Assembly (NCBI RefSeq): GCF_000189635.1
Contig: NW_002476350.1
Location: 249,255-313,254, forward strand
DNA length: 64,000 nt
From: Tetrahymena thermophila SB210
Lineage: Eukaryota > Ciliophora > Oligohymenophorea > Hymenostomatida > Tetrahymenidae
Reading direction: 5' to 3'
Shown here: in pieces, positions 39,769 to 53,648 of the stretch
Layout: every line of letters starts with the position of its first letter
Position numbering within the stretch: the stretch's first letter is position 1
Program-made: the position numbers and the translations under genes
Notes under the pieces: generated by a model
Told to the model about the DNA's origin: nothing
What the model saw: only the letters and a program-made list of their open reading frames with translations
Databases searched by the model: none

Positions 39769-39892
39769 GAATTACTTATTTATTGAAATAATAGTTTAGA
39801 AAAAAATTTAAAACATCAGTAAAATTTAAAAAGAATGAATTACTAGATAATTAGCATGATTTTCTTGTGCGCAATAAATAATATGTTTTTGT
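39769..39892 (+). pseudogene. Decoy 5' end 2 of the giant surface-protein gene
   Basis: ATG at 39835 begins MNYQIISMIFLCAI, almost the true signal peptide, including the cysteine that decoy 1 has lost. A one- to three-base difference after GCGCAAT shifts the frame, and after TATGTTTTTGT the sequence goes into the next repeat unit rather than the cysteine-rich exon. It is better preserved than decoy 1. Confidence 0.75.
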
Positions 39893-40211
39893 AAATAAAA
39901 ATTTTTAATTATCTAAAAAAACATTCCCTTTACTAAATATAATATTGATAAGCAAAGACTTTATATTTCACCTCTTTAAAAAAAACATCTACTATTATTA
40001 AAATAAAAGACATTCATTATTCAAAGGAATGATTTAGTATTAATATTATTTAAATTATTAATATTGTATAATTTGATATATATATATATATATATTGTTT
40101 AGATAAGGCTATTTAAAGAGATTACACATTTTAAAATTGAATGTTATTACTTTTTTATTGAAATAATTGTTTAGAAAAAAAAAAATTAAAACATTAGTAA
40201 AACATAAAAGA

Positions 40212-43200
40212 ATGAATTACTAGATAATTAGCATAATTTTCTTGTGCGCAATCAAAATATGTTTTTGTTCTCATTGTAAGCCAAATTAAATTTATTCTTT
40301 AATAGATTAATCTTGTCATTAGTGTTCAAATTCATGTAACACTTGCTTTAATACGAGTGAATCTGCATGTGTTACTTGTGAGGATAATCTTTTTAAGAGC
40401 TCTGATGATAGTTCTACTTGTGTACAAAAATGTTCAAAAGATGAATTTTTAAATGAAAATTTAGAATGTATGAAGTGTTAAGTCTACGGATGTGCTAAAT
40501 GTGATACAAGCTAAATATGTAATTAATGCGACTAATAATTTAACCTTGATAGAGCAAATAATCAATGTATTTTAATGAATAATGTTTGCCCATTTTAAAC
40601 AGATTTTATTTAGGGACCATCAAACCTAAAATAATGCAATTAAGAATGTCCATAAAGCTTTTATTAGAACATGGAAGCACAAATTTGCGAAGAGACTGTA
40701 AAATGTATTTAAATTGAAGAAAGCTAAAGGTTTTCTTTCACTTAAAGGGTTAAATAAATATAGCCAATTAATGAGGATTAATATTTAGTAGAAGGAAATG
40801 CTTGTACTTTTGCTCTAGTAGATAATAACTGGAAGGTGATTAACATATAAATCCTTTAAAATATAACAAATTATGATTAAATATATACTTTCGGAGGAAT
40901 AGAAACAAATAATGAAAGTTTTATTATTGGAAATTAAGGAGGATGCGTTTCTGGCAGTAAATTGTTGGTGATGAATTTTTAAACATTTGAAGTTGTATTT
41001 GAGAGTATTACAACATTTGATTACTTTGTTAAGTATGTAGACTAAAAAAATCAAATTGTTTTTATGCTATCATATTACTCAGATAACCTTTTATGGTATG
41101 ATGCTATTAACAAAAGTTTAAACTAATATCAGATAGGTTTTTAAACAATTTTTTTATTTTGTTAAATTCAAAGCAATAATACAACAACTTATATTATGTA
41201 AAAAGATGATTAATCAATTTATGTAAATTTCTTATTTTTTTAAATTATTTATTTATTTATTTAATCAATTTTTTAAAAAAAGAAAGGAGTTTTGAATGAA
41301 TAAAGATAGATAATTTTTCAAACTGTTAATTAATTGAATTTAGATTATTATTATTTTTTAGATATAACATAATACAATGATTTCTTTATTTTGACTTCCG
41401 TTTCTCCTGCTTTAGTATCTTACTCATTAGAAATTATAAAAATCGATATTAAATAAGATTTAATATCTTTAGTTTAAGTTATATAACAATTTGATGGGTA
41501 TTAAAATTTATAAAACTTGCAAATTCATTATTCGAGCATTCTTAATTGTATTTTTGTTCAAAATATTGAAAGTTTAAATTTAGAAATGTTCATTCTAAAT
41601 GAATAGTCTGATTAAATAATTTCAATGATGAATTTAACTAATTCATAAATAAATTCATTTCAAATTTTTGAAGATACAGTATCAAACTCAACTATAGCTT
41701 TTATATTTACTGACAATCTCTAAATAGTGAATCTAACAAGTTATTTAATTTCTTATAATTAAGGTTAAGCTTAAAATTATGTAAATTATTTCAAACCATT
41801 AGATTAATCATTTATAACTAACATATCAACAATAACAAATATGATAATTCATATGGATTAAAAAGTAATGGATGTCTTCGTTACTCAAATTCTTTCTCAG
41901 TACAATGATTATTAATAGTAAATTAGATTAAGATATAATCTGACTGATTATACATTTAAGATTTAATACTTAAATCCTTATTAATTTGGTGCAGTTTATT
42001 ATGATTAAAATAATCTTATAAGTTAAAATTAATTCGCTCTTACTCATTTTGATAAAATTGATGATAATAAGTTCATTATCTATGGTAGTCATCAGTCATT
42101 TATAAATTATACTATAGGATATTTAAAAATATAAGAATCTATATATAACTTTTAAAAAACTCCTGCAATTAATACTAGAAGTATTACTTTTAACTAAAAT
42201 GATGGTTCTACTGAATAAACTTTCTAGTTTATTGGTTAAATAGGTAGTTAATATATTTTACTTGAATAATCTACAAATTAAATGGTTTATGGCTATATAA
42301 TCGATATTGAAAAAGAGAAATAGATAATTTCATATAATTATAATTATAATTATTAATAGACAATTTTTGTTTATCTTTAAAATAAAAATCTTTTATTTAT
42401 ATAAAATATACCATAACTCTTTAATCTTAGTAATTCATAAGAGCTTATTGGAAATGATTAAACTCAATTTCTCTCTCTCTTAAGTTATATAATAATCAAT
42501 GAAGACTACCTTGTTTATTAGTCTATCAATAATTATTAAGAACTAATTTTATATTAATTAGATTTAACTACATTCTCATCTACATAAATATTTAATTTTC
42601 ATCAAAATTAAATGACTAGTTTTTGGACTCTTGGTAGCGATTAAATATATCCTGTTATATTTGATAACGATGTTATCTACTTTTGTAATATATAGTAATT
42701 GCCTATTTGCTAGCCTTTTTCTTTGAAAGCTTAAAATTTTATAATGGAAGCTACTTAACTTTAACTTTTTCCTATAAGTAACCCTACCTTTATTTATCAA
42801 AATACAAAGGAAATTTTTTTATTTTATAGCGGAATTATATTAATATGTTCATAAGATTTGAAAATTCAAACACTACTAAATCTAGGAATTTAATATCCTT
42901 CTAGTTAATACTCAAAATAATTAAATATTTTTTAAAGTGAGAGATATGTGTTTTATTATGATTCAACCTATTTTTATAAATTCGATATGGAGTTAAAAAA
43001 ATTCTAAGTTTTAGAAGCTGAGATATCAAAAGTTTTGGAATTACAGGAATAAATAAATTTTTACAATTTAAATAGCACTTTTTATGTAAAATAATCAGGA
43101 AAAATAATTGACACTGAAAATATGATTATTTTAAACACATAATAAGAGGATAATAACAATTTCATTGGTTAAATTAAAATAGATGAATCATAATTACACA

Positions 43201-46200
43201 TATTCGAGTCTGTAAATGGAGTTTATTGGTATAAAAACTTGTTAAATATGCCTTTTAAAGTATTAAATTTTACTTCAAGTTAAATTCTATAAGATCTTTA
43301 TTTTGAATAAGGGTAAAATTTAATAGCATTATATGACAGCAGTTGCTAATGTGTTTAAATTTATGATTTTATAAAAAACATCAAATTGATCAGCTAAGTA
43401 GTGTTTAATGTTAAATTCGATTTAACGATTAAGTTAGTTGATTGGAATAATTATAGTTTTATTTACGTGAGTGGTTCTACTTTTTATCTTTAAAATCAAA
43501 ATAATAATATTATGAATGAATAAATTGGTTTATTAGACTCAAATGTCATAGAATACGAATATTGTTTTTAACAATAGATTATTGTTGCCAAAACTTAGTA
43601 ACAAAATCTATACATAATTAAAGTAATTTTAATTTTAAGAATTTATTATTTTAAATTTTAATTAAATTAAATAAAATAGATTTAAGAAAAAGCCTCATCA
43701 AAAGTAAAAACAAACTTTTAATAAATGAGTGGTTAGATTGTTTTATAACTTAAATTTGCTTTGAAATGTAGTGAAAATATATTAATAATTTATTCTCCTA
43801 TTGTTTAAATTATCAATTTACTTACTGCATAAGATCAAGAGCAATTTTTATAAGTAATTTAAAATTTATCTTTCATTAAAATTATGTATCATAATTTATT
43901 TTTTTATTAAATCATAGTTTAATTAGCGATTAAACCAAAACTAAAACTATGCATAAAATATACCAATTGTTAATGTAAAAGAATAGTTAATAATATGCCT
44001 ATTTGATATAGAAAATAATTATTTTTAAAGAAATGACTATTTAGCAATAAACGTAGAATATTTTGATTATAGATAAAATAATACAAATATCTATTATGAT
44101 TTATAGTATAGCGCTTTGATAGGAGTAACTGGAGTTATAAAAAAAATAAATATTATGACTTTTCCAGGTGATTAAAATTTTTTTACCTACTACACAGCAA
44201 ACTCATTTTTGTAAGGAGCAACATATTATTTTGAGGATCAAACAAGTATAATATTAGTTGATACTACTCCTGTTATATACTTATGTAACTATGTAACAAG
44301 AAATATAACAACATTCAATACAATTGTTAAAGATACTTAAGGTATTTAGATGGATTAAAATAAAAATATCATTTTCTTATATTCTTACTAATTTATTTCT
44401 GCTTTGAAGTTTCCAGAAATGTAACTTATAGAGATGTTTTCATTACAATAGTATAACCAAGCAAATATCTTATCTATTTACGTAAATTAGCTTATTTAGG
44501 TGCTAATAGTTTAAACAAATACTGTTTTTATTGCTTTTGATCTTACAGAAGTACTTTATTAATCAGAAATAAACTTATTATAGTATTAAAATGCTTAGAG
44601 TGTTTATTTAAATGAAGACTATTAAATTTATTATAGTATTTCAAATCTCTCACTCAATCTATTTTATAAAGCATAACTTGTTGACTCCTTGCTATTCGAA
44701 ATCTCCCAATAAAATATTTATCCATATTTAACTGAGCCAATATTAATATCAGAAAATTAATTCATATATATTACATTTAATTATTTAAATCTAATTTAAG
44801 TAAACCTCTAAAACAACTCTTTAGAGCTTATATCTAGAATTCAATTACAAAGTACGCCTGATAACTTCTTTTTTGATTCAAGCTCAAATTAAATACTTTT
44901 ACTGTACAAGTCAAACTTTTAGTTAAATAGTTTAAATACCAAAATATTTAGTTAAGGTGAGATATTATTAACTAATTTTTAACAAGGTGATATATCAAAA
45001 GCATTCATATGTAGTAATTATATTATTGTTCCAAGTAATAACTCTTTATAAATATACAACATCAAATCTAACTAAATAAAGAATATTGTTTTACCTAATA
45101 CTGAAGGTAAAATAAAATTAGCTTTTAAATTACAGATAAAGTAAATTAAATCACAGGAAAATAATTGGTGGAAAATTCCCTTTGAAGATAATAAAAGATT
45201 TAATACATATGATTGGGTTTAAGAAGGAAATTTAACAAAAGATATTTTTATATTGCAAAAGTAAGATAATTAAAATACAATGTTAATTTTAGATTTGCTA
45301 AAGATAGAGTTCACTTACCAAAAAAATATAGATAATTGGTAAATAATGAGTGTTGTAAATGATCCTATTAAATAACTCATTTATACTGTTAGTAACGAGG
45401 CAACTACAAATATATTTAGATATACTTTAGATTTTTTAACTTCGATTCAAAATCCTTGCTTGAAATAAGCAATTATATCTTTCGATTAAAATTTTGTATA
45501 TTCTATTTGCCCAAATGATATTACTGTGTATAATGGAATAAGCTTTGAACAATAATTTCCTTCACTAAACACAGGAATTAATGAAGCAAATAATTTAATA
45601 AATATGAATTATAATAACCATTTTATTATAGTTTAAAAAAATAAATTATCCATAATATAACTGAAATATAATGACACATATTCAAATATTTATGAATACG
45701 AATAAAAAAACACTTTTTTATAAAGTTTTTAGCTAATCATAGATACTAACAATGAAAGATATTCATCTTTATTGGTTTCTAATTACTAAAATATAAGTTA
45801 AATTATATTACCCTTATCAACAAATAAATTATGTTCTGTTTTAATTGAACAGCAGGATAGAACATCTGAAAATATTTATTCAAAAACTGTTATTAATGAG
45901 ATAACTTAATCTATTTAATCCACTTAATAAATACTTTCAATAATAGAAATAGAATACCAAGATGGATAATCTATTGAATAAATAGACATTAATTTTCAAG
46001 GCTAAAATAGAGATGAAACACACAAATTAAGCTTGAGGTTAAAATCTAAATATGAAAATTAAATCAAATGGATAAATGATATTTAATTTTCTAATCAAGT
46101 TTTTAATTTATTTTTAAAACAAATGTCTCTATCGTTAGCAACTCAAATAAATTTAAATTAAAATGGAATGATGGAAAATTTTTAAATGCTGAATGTTTCT

Positions 46201-49200
46201 TTAAATTTAAATGAATCACTAAATCTACAAAATTTTAAAAAGGTTTATCTATAATAAGTTTCCATTTAATTGGTAAATTCTAGCTCAATTTAAATTTCGA
46301 ACTGTGAATCAGTTGTCATAGAATAATTATTCTTAGAAAATATTGAAAGACATGAAAGTTTTATATTTATTTTAAATAACAATACTAACGTTTTAATTAA
46401 CAATGTTTATCTTTCTAATTCAAGCTCAAGTAATATTTTTTAGATAGGTTACAGTCAAATGGTAAATATTTCAAATTTTAATGTTACAAATTGCTAATAT
46501 TTATACAAAGTCTTTGATTTATGGTAAATAAATGATCTTAAAATTGTGAATACTTCAATAGTTTAAAGTGATTAATCTACAATTTATTTTATATAAAGCA
46601 CGATTATTTCAAATATTTAAAAAATCTAACTCACCCAATCAACAAAAAATATTGTAATTTAAATAAAAGAATAAGATATTAATACAGTTTAGTATCTAAG
46701 TGATTCTGCTATTTTAAAAGATATTGAGATATTTAATTCTGTAGACACCATATTTTCTTTTAAAACTAATAAATTTGAAGTTTCTCAAATCAATGTTGAT
46801 CTTCTCTAAGTTTCATAAACTATTTTCACTATTCAAGCTAGTTAAATTAATATTACTAACTTAAATATTAGAAATACGAAATATTTGTTTTCCAAATTAG
46901 ATATTAATTTAATATATATAATAAGTTTTAATAACTCATAAATAGAAAATGTCAATTCAAATAACAATTAAATTTAGTTCCTTTCAATGAATCAATAAAA
47001 TAGTGAAGGATATGCTCTTATTTCTAAAGCAAAATTTATGAATTCTACTATTCTTAACAACAATCCCTTAATATTTTTAAATCAATTGTCTAGTATTGAT
47101 TTAAAAAGTGTACTAATAAAAGATGTAAACAATATAAATAGTAAACACATTTCTATACTTACGATATAAAATTGCGATTTAGTTTCTATTTCTGAGAGCT
47201 ATTTTACAAAAAATACAAATAGTAATGGTCCAGGAGGTGCTATTTATGCACTTGATAACACTTAGATAACAATATAAAATTCAATTTTTTGGCTTAATAC
47301 TTGTAAGTTATAAAATGGTGGAGCTATTTATATGATTAATACTATTACACAAGGAGTTTTATAAATATATTAATCTTAGCTAATAGAAAATAAATCAGTT
47401 TATTCTTCAGGTGGCTCAATTTATCTCTAAAATAATAACATGATCATGTAAAACTCGGTTATAGCTTCAAATTAAGCTTAGATTGGTGGAGGGATATATT
47501 ATGTTGAGGTTATGCCAGATTTTTTAATTGATCTATAATAAGGCAATAAAAATAATAATACTTTTAAAGACAATCTAGCACATGTTTATGGATAGAATTT
47601 TGGTTCTACTTTAAGGAAAGTATTTATTAATTTAGAAAACATAAAAATTCCTAAAAATAGTGTAAAGTTATATGAAAATAAAGTAATATTTATCAAATAA
47701 TTTAAAAGTGGAGATTAAATAAATTTTGAACAAATATAATTGCTTGATGAAGAAAATAATCCAATTAGATTTATAGATGTTAACTCAACTGATTTTTCAT
47801 TACTAAGTAGCGATGTTTAATCTTTAGTGCAATAAATAAGTGTTTCTGTATAGTGGAATTAAGAAAATAAAGAAATACAATGCATTGGATAACTTTAAAC
47901 AAAATAATTTATAAACGGGGGTTTTAACTTAGATGCTCAGATATTTTACAAACCTATTTCTGAGTTGGTACTAAAAATAGTGAGCAATTCATTTCCTTCA
48001 TTAAAAGATTCAAATGGAAATATTGTGGTAAATTCAGGTTAAATAGAATTAATTTTGAATATAGAATTAGAGTAGTGTTCAATAGGATAAATATTTAAAA
48101 AATACGGTAACTCAATAGCATGTGAATCTTGCCCAGATGGTAAATATTCTTTAAGTTTAAATGACCAAGAGTGTAGAGAATGCCCTGATTCAGCTGTCAT
48201 GTGCATAGGTTCTAATATCTAATTAAAAAATGAATATTGGAGAGAAGATGAATATACTGACAATATTATCTACTGTAGTTTTAACCCTCAATCATGCTAA
48301 CCATAACTTGTTTCTTCTAAAGTACTTTTAATCTTTTTAAAATTTTCAACTTAAAATAAACTGTTTTTTTTTTTTTCATCAAATTTCTAATTAAAATGCT
48401 TTTATTAAATAAAGTTTTACTGCATTGAAGGATATAAAGGTCCTCTATGTTATTAGTGTGATACATATGGCGAAATTTGGGGAAATAGATATTCAGAAAT
48501 TTATAATCATGGAGATTGTTACAAATGCGAAGAAAATATTTTAAAAATAATACTTTACAATTTTCTAGTATACTTAATGATTTCTCTTTATATAATTATA
48601 ATTCTAAGAAGAATTATAATGCAGCTAGAAGTTAAGGTTAAAGGATATTTTTTAAATAAATTGGAAATTATTTATTTAGGATCAACATGTAAGATATTAT
48701 TCCATTTTAATAGTTTTAAAAAAAATTTATTAAATAAAAAGTAAATTAATCTGATAGATCATAAATTATTTCGAAAATTCTCACTGATCATTTATAAATA
48801 TTATCGTTAGTATGCTCATTTACTACGAAAATGCCTGCTTTTTTTACTGTACCTATTTAGCTATCAGGAAATTCAGTTAGTGTGGCTAGTAAATCTATTG
48901 ATTGTGTTTTTTCTAAACACCCAAATTTACAACCTTTGTGGTTATTGTAATTTCTCTGGTCTTTTACTTTGCCTGCAGGAATAATTATTTTTTACTTGGT
49001 TTAAGCATTTATTTTAAAGCGATTACAAATAGATTTTTTTATCAGGTATTTATAAACTGCAGCTATTTTTATTTATTTTTACTTTTACCCTATGATAATT
49101 ACTCTTGCTATTAGATCTATTAATTGTATAACAATAGGAGATAAAAAATATTTAGATCTAGATTTTGGAATTGAATGTTATGATAAACATTAGCATAAGC

Positions 49201-50355
49201 CGTACATATTTTTATTTACCATTCCTGTTATTTTTATATGGGGTATTTTAATACCTTTATTACTATTCTATAAAATTCACGATGCTAAATCCAAAAAAAA
49301 ATCGATTATTAAATAAATAAAATATTCTTTCTTATTTGCTGGATATAAAAAACAATACTATTACTGGGAATTTTGGAAATTGTCTTATAAAACAAGTTTG
49401 ATTTTAATATCTGTTTTACTCAAGCAAGAAATCTATTTAAAGGTAACATACATAAATAATATTTTAATATTAGTTTTAAAATAATAACTTTAATAAATAT
49501 TAATTAGGTTTCTGTTATGAATCTCTCTTTGGTGATCTAATTTTTTTTATTATTTAAATCACAACCTTATTTAAACAAATATTTTAATAGTTTATAGCAA
49601 ATATCTACTTTAATATGTATAATATCATTAAATTTGTGTATGATACAGATAGGAGGTGATTAAAATGATTTAATAAATTAAATATTTTGGATAGGTATGA
49701 CTATGCTTTTTAACTTCCTTTTTGTAGCAATATTAATAATAGGATTATTAAGACTAAAAATTCATAATCAATAAGAGTAACGAACAGGTTTCTAAAATTT
49801 CATCTTTTCACTTAAAAATAAATATCCTTAATTACTTGATGTGTAAATATAAAATAATTAAAAGGTAAGTTCTTTGCTTAAGTTTAAAAAATTAAGATAA
49901 AAAATAAAATAATTGATGAAAGAATTAAAAAAAAATGACATATTATCCTTAGAATATCAGAAACTTAAATTAGATTCAAAAAATCATTAAGACTCTATTT
50001 TTACACAATCTTCTCCCTAAACGCATTAAATAAATTAATTTGAAATAAATGATGAAAAATTTGACACTTTATAAAATAATAGCTCTAATAAAACAATGAA
50101 AAATAAATGGTCTTACTACACAAGAAATCCAAAAAAAAATTCAATTTGTAATATTGATTTATTTATTAAAATAATTTTTAAAAAAAATTTTTAAATTTAA
50201 AAATAGTCTTAAAAGATAGAATATCTGAAAAGCCAATCTTATTACATAGTAATACAAGGGAGAGTAATAGTTGTGAAACTGAAAGTTCCTTATAAAATAA
50301 TCAATATAATAGTCACCATAAATTTTAAATACAGCTTTCTCTAGACAAAAGTTGA
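40212..50355 (+). CDS. Giant cysteine-rich beta-propeller/beta-helix multi-TM surface protein
   Basis: Roughly 3000 residues, with several introns only partly mapped (one fits 41223-41310). ATG 40212 gives a signal peptide (MNYQIISIIFLCAIKICFC). Order: a furin-like cysteine-rich region (CHQCSNSCNTCFNTSESACV, then CMKCQVYGCAKC) to about 40750; a long propeller-like region with recurring short strands; from about 45900 a parallel beta-helix (pectin-lyase-like) region with repeated GGAIY/GGGIYY turns near 47240-47510; a second cysteine-rich region (CESCPDGKYSL, CRECPDSAVMC) near 48120-48200; an EGF-like GYKGPLCYQCDTYGE near 48430. Several TM helices follow from about 48545 (LYNFLVYLMISLYIIIILRR) to 49750. 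The cytosolic tail ends SLDKS, stop TGA at 50353. Signal peptide and cysteine-rich ectodomain place it at the cell surface. Architecture is typical of large uncharacterised ciliate membrane proteins; function unknown. Confidence 0.78.
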
Positions 50356-50894
50356 ATGTAACAATCTTATTGGTTTGATTTCCCTTAATTTTTAATAAAA
50401 TCTTAATATATTGAAATAAATAATTACAGATTATAAATTTAAAAGCTTCAATAATTTTAAATATATATTGTATTTATTGTATTAATTAAGTATTATTCTA
50501 AGGTTATTAATTAAATTTAAAGTTTCAAATAATTTTAAAGGCAGTAAGTAAAAAATAATTTTCTCAATCTTTTGCCCTAGCTTTTTAATAGTAAAAATAG
50601 AAAAATAATAATTATAATTATAGCTTGAATATTTTCTATAATTAAAAAACTATTAAATAAACCTGCTCTATAAGAAATAAAATGTTATATAAATTGTAAC
50701 AAAAAGTTAATTAATTAATTAACTGATCAGTTTAATTATATATTGTATCAATAAAATTCAAGAATATAATTAAAAAATTTTATATGACTTTACAAAAATA
50801 TATGTATAAAAATGATTTATAATAGATTTTTAATAAAACATAATTAAATATTATTCAAATAATTTTCAGATAAATTATATGAGAGCAGATTTTC
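50356..50894. other. Spacer between convergent genes
   Basis: AT-rich 3'-3' spacer. I see no gene or structured element. Confidence 0.6.
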
Positions 50895-52271
50895 TCAACT
50901 TTTAAATGATAAATCTTCTACTAAATCATACATTATCGAAGAGGGATTTAAGGGAATGTACTCTGAAACTTATTTATAAAATATGATATTTTAGAGTTAG
51001 ATTGAAATTTAATTAAAATATATTTTTTTAAGTCCAAAAATAATTTAATTATATTAGAGGTATTAATTTTCTTAATCTATTTCATCGAAAATCTTTGATG
51101 TAAAAGTGTTAATAAAATATCCTCTTTGAATTCTAGATTCAGCTATTTTAACAATTTACTAAGGAGTTAATTTATGGATAAACTAAAGTTACTCATGAAT
51201 ATGTTCTTCTTCTTCATAAAGCTTATTTATTCTTTTGCAAACAACAGGTAATTCTTGTTGCAATATAATATTTTGTTAAGTTTGACAAATAGCTTTGTAA
51301 AATTAGCATCTTTTGCATATTTACTCATTTTATATATTTTAATCTTAATTATCAAAAGGAATTTAACATTATGTAGTATTTTTATCATGGATAAATATTG
51401 TAACAACTTTAGCTTAGTTAGATTAAATTTCCTTAGTTATTTTTTATAAATCTTTTTCAGATCTTATAATTACTGATTTCACTTTTTAAAAATCAGAAAA
51501 AAAAATAAAAATCCAGATTATAAAGTACATTGAACAAAAGATTATTAATAAAATCGTATTTAGCTTTTAGAATTGTTATTCTCTATTAGTTGATTAGGTA
51601 TTAAGCAATTATGTTATGTTACCATAGATAAGAGTAAGCAAAAAAATAATCAAAGTTTTTATCATTTCAAGAACAAAAATTATTTTATTAGCTGAAAAAG
51701 AATCAACATATGTTTCCATCAGTTTTGAACTTGCTAATAAAATAAAAATAAAATAGGATAAAACTCTGTTTCTATCTTTATCTGCATCTTATTCATAATT
51801 GTGATTGTAGATTTTAGTATCTTTTAAGCAATCAATAGATTTATACTAATAAATTATACATATCTTCATAAGAGCGAAAGTGAAAATAATAAAGAAGGAG
51901 CAAAATCCTATTTTAAATCCATATGGACTACTAATCAAAGTTAATTATCCTAATAAAAGATTAAAAGACAGATGCAAAGCAACATTTTCCAGTATTATTT
52001 TAAAAGAAATGCTATTTGTAAATTAAGTAGAAGTTGGTATTGATAGTAATAAGATATTTGTAATAAAAGCAAAATATAGAATAAAAACCGCTTAATCTGA
52101 AAATTGCTATTCGTTGTATATTCTGTATAAAAAAAGAGTCATAAATTATACTATTAATTAGCAATAACCAGCTATAGCCTTTTATCGTACTAATTATGCT
52201 AATGAGGACTTATTAAAATAGAAATTAAAAAGACTTAAGTTTAAGAAATCCAAAATATAAAAATTGGCCAT
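50895..52271 (-). CDS. Intronless polytopic membrane protein of unknown family (458 aa)
   Basis: A single - strand frame of 459 codons runs from ATG 52271 (MANFYILDFLNLSLFNFYFN) to TGA 50897-50895 with TAA/TAG = Gln and no intron. About seven hydrophobic segments are visible, including AVFILYFAFITNILLLSIP, KIGFCSFFIIFTFALMKICI, VLSYFIFILLASSKLM, IIFVLEMIKTLIIFLLTLIY and TILLIIFCSMYFIIWIFIFF. A loop between TM segments is rich in charged residues (EQDADKDRNR). The last 200 residues are soluble, with a CKRC pair followed by another Cys (CQFYKAIC), and end LVEDLSFKS. A long frame on the opposite strand is open over much of the same DNA but reads as an antisense artefact. I do not recognise the family; a receptor, channel or transporter-like role is possible but unsupported. 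Confidence 0.75.
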
Positions 52272-53648
52272 TTCTTAATTGCGAAAAATTCTTATTAACA
52301 CTACAAACTTTTCTATGCCAATAGATAGCCAAATTAATGAGAAATACCAAACTGATCCCTATTAATAAATTAAAAAGCTTAGATAGATTTATAAGATATT
52401 GGCGAAAGAGTTAAATAGCAAATAAGTTTTTTCTGCCAACTATCTGTCCATATGTGTATTGGTTGATTTTTTATTTTCTTTAAGAGTTTTTTCCTTATTA
52501 AATCTAATTTGGTTTAATTGATATATAAGAAGAAATAAATCTATTAATTAGTCTCTCTAATCTATTTATAGTGTTCAAATATAGAACAAACTTAGAACAG
52601 ATGAAATAAAATAAAAGATAAATTTTATCCTCCTTAGATAATTTTTTAATTTTGTATTAAATAAAAAGAATTAATAATTTATCAAATATTTGATAAATCC
52701 TAACAAATACTATTTATAGAATCTATAGAAAAAATAAATTTCAAATTAAAATAGAAAACTTAAATTAAAAATAGATAGATAGACAGATAGATAGATATTT
52801 TTATATTACTATTCTCCAATAATTATAATTTTTCTATGCACAAAATAATTATTCGAGTCAGAAATTTTATTATAGAAAGATATTTATTTAGATTTAAATT
52901 TTATTAATCTAAAAATATTATATGTTTTTATAATATAATAATATGATAAAATTTTTTATATAAAATAAATAAAATGAGTTATTTTCTAATCTAATTCACA
53001 AATAATTTTTAATAAAAATTTAGAGAATAGATAGCTAAAAGTAAGATATTCTTCAAAATATTTATTTGAAGCAAAAAATAATGAATTTAGAATAAATAAT
53101 ACTATTTTTAGCTTTTTTTCCTAATTTTATCAAAAAGCTTTTATTGAATAAAAGTTTGAATCTATCATTTAATTCAAAAGGATGGATTAATAAATGAATC
53201 AATGAACACTTATCATTTATCTAATTTTAATATTAATATTTTTGAATAGTATTTGGCTGTATAAATAATAAATTTTGAATTGATGAAAAGTAAGAATTAA
53301 CATAATTTTTTTCAAAATTTAATTTTTTATGAAAAAAATTTAACTTTTTCATTTCTAAAAATAGAGAAATTTTTCCATAAATAACTTAAATAAAATAGTT
53401 AAATTAAGACTAGAGACTTAAATAAATTTAGGATTTTTTAAAGTATTTTCATTAAACTTTTTTCAAATAAAATATTTTTTTTTCATAAAAAATTTTTTTC
53501 ATATATTTATTAAACACTCTATCATCAAAATTATTTTTCATTCATTATGTAAAATTTTTTCTTCTTCAAATCATCTTAGATTAGGCAAAAAAATAGGAGC
53601 CAGTGCTCAGAATTGCATAGCCCTCAAAAGTGCAAGCATTTTTTAACT
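52272..53648. other. Intergenic DNA with a GATA repeat and a GC-richer patch
   Basis: Mostly AT-rich, with the promoter of the - strand membrane protein at the left. Near 53590-53640 the base composition rises sharply (for example GGAGCCAGTGCTCAGAATTG), just before the small open frame at 53649. It could be a leader, an RNA gene or an old coding relic. I could not match it to a known RNA. Confidence 0.45.
52771..52797. repeat. (GATA)n microsatellite with one GACA unit
   Basis: Six or seven ATAG/GATA units interrupted by a single GACA. Simple repeat, no visible role. Confidence 0.9.

Larger units (their letters stand above)
38935..40268 (+). repeat. Nested tandem repeat made of 5'-end modules of the downstream gene
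   Basis: Three modules follow each other, beginning near 38969, 39300 and 39920 with a shared ACATTCCCTCTACTAAATAT block (third copy CCCTTTAC). Each then has a TTTATATTTCCCCT-like block, an AAGACATTCATTATT block and a GAATTACTTATTTATT block. Each ends with ATGAATTACTAGATAATTAG and TATGTTTTTGT. Only the third module runs into a complete gene (start 40212). Inside module 2 a subunit of about 125 bases is present three times (39391, 39520 and 39642). Confidence 0.85.

Noticed and set aside
38935-40268. Repeat array as a transposon or internally eliminated sequence
   Set aside because: No terminal inverted repeats, target-site duplication or transposase-like frame is visible. The units are explained as copies of the adjacent gene's own 5' region.
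51890-52550. Long + strand open frame ending near NLIWFN then TGA
   Set aside because: It lies antisense to the complete 458-aa membrane protein frame on the - strand. The - strand version has a clean start, regular TM segments and a stop, so the + frame is most likely an artefact of having a single stop codon.
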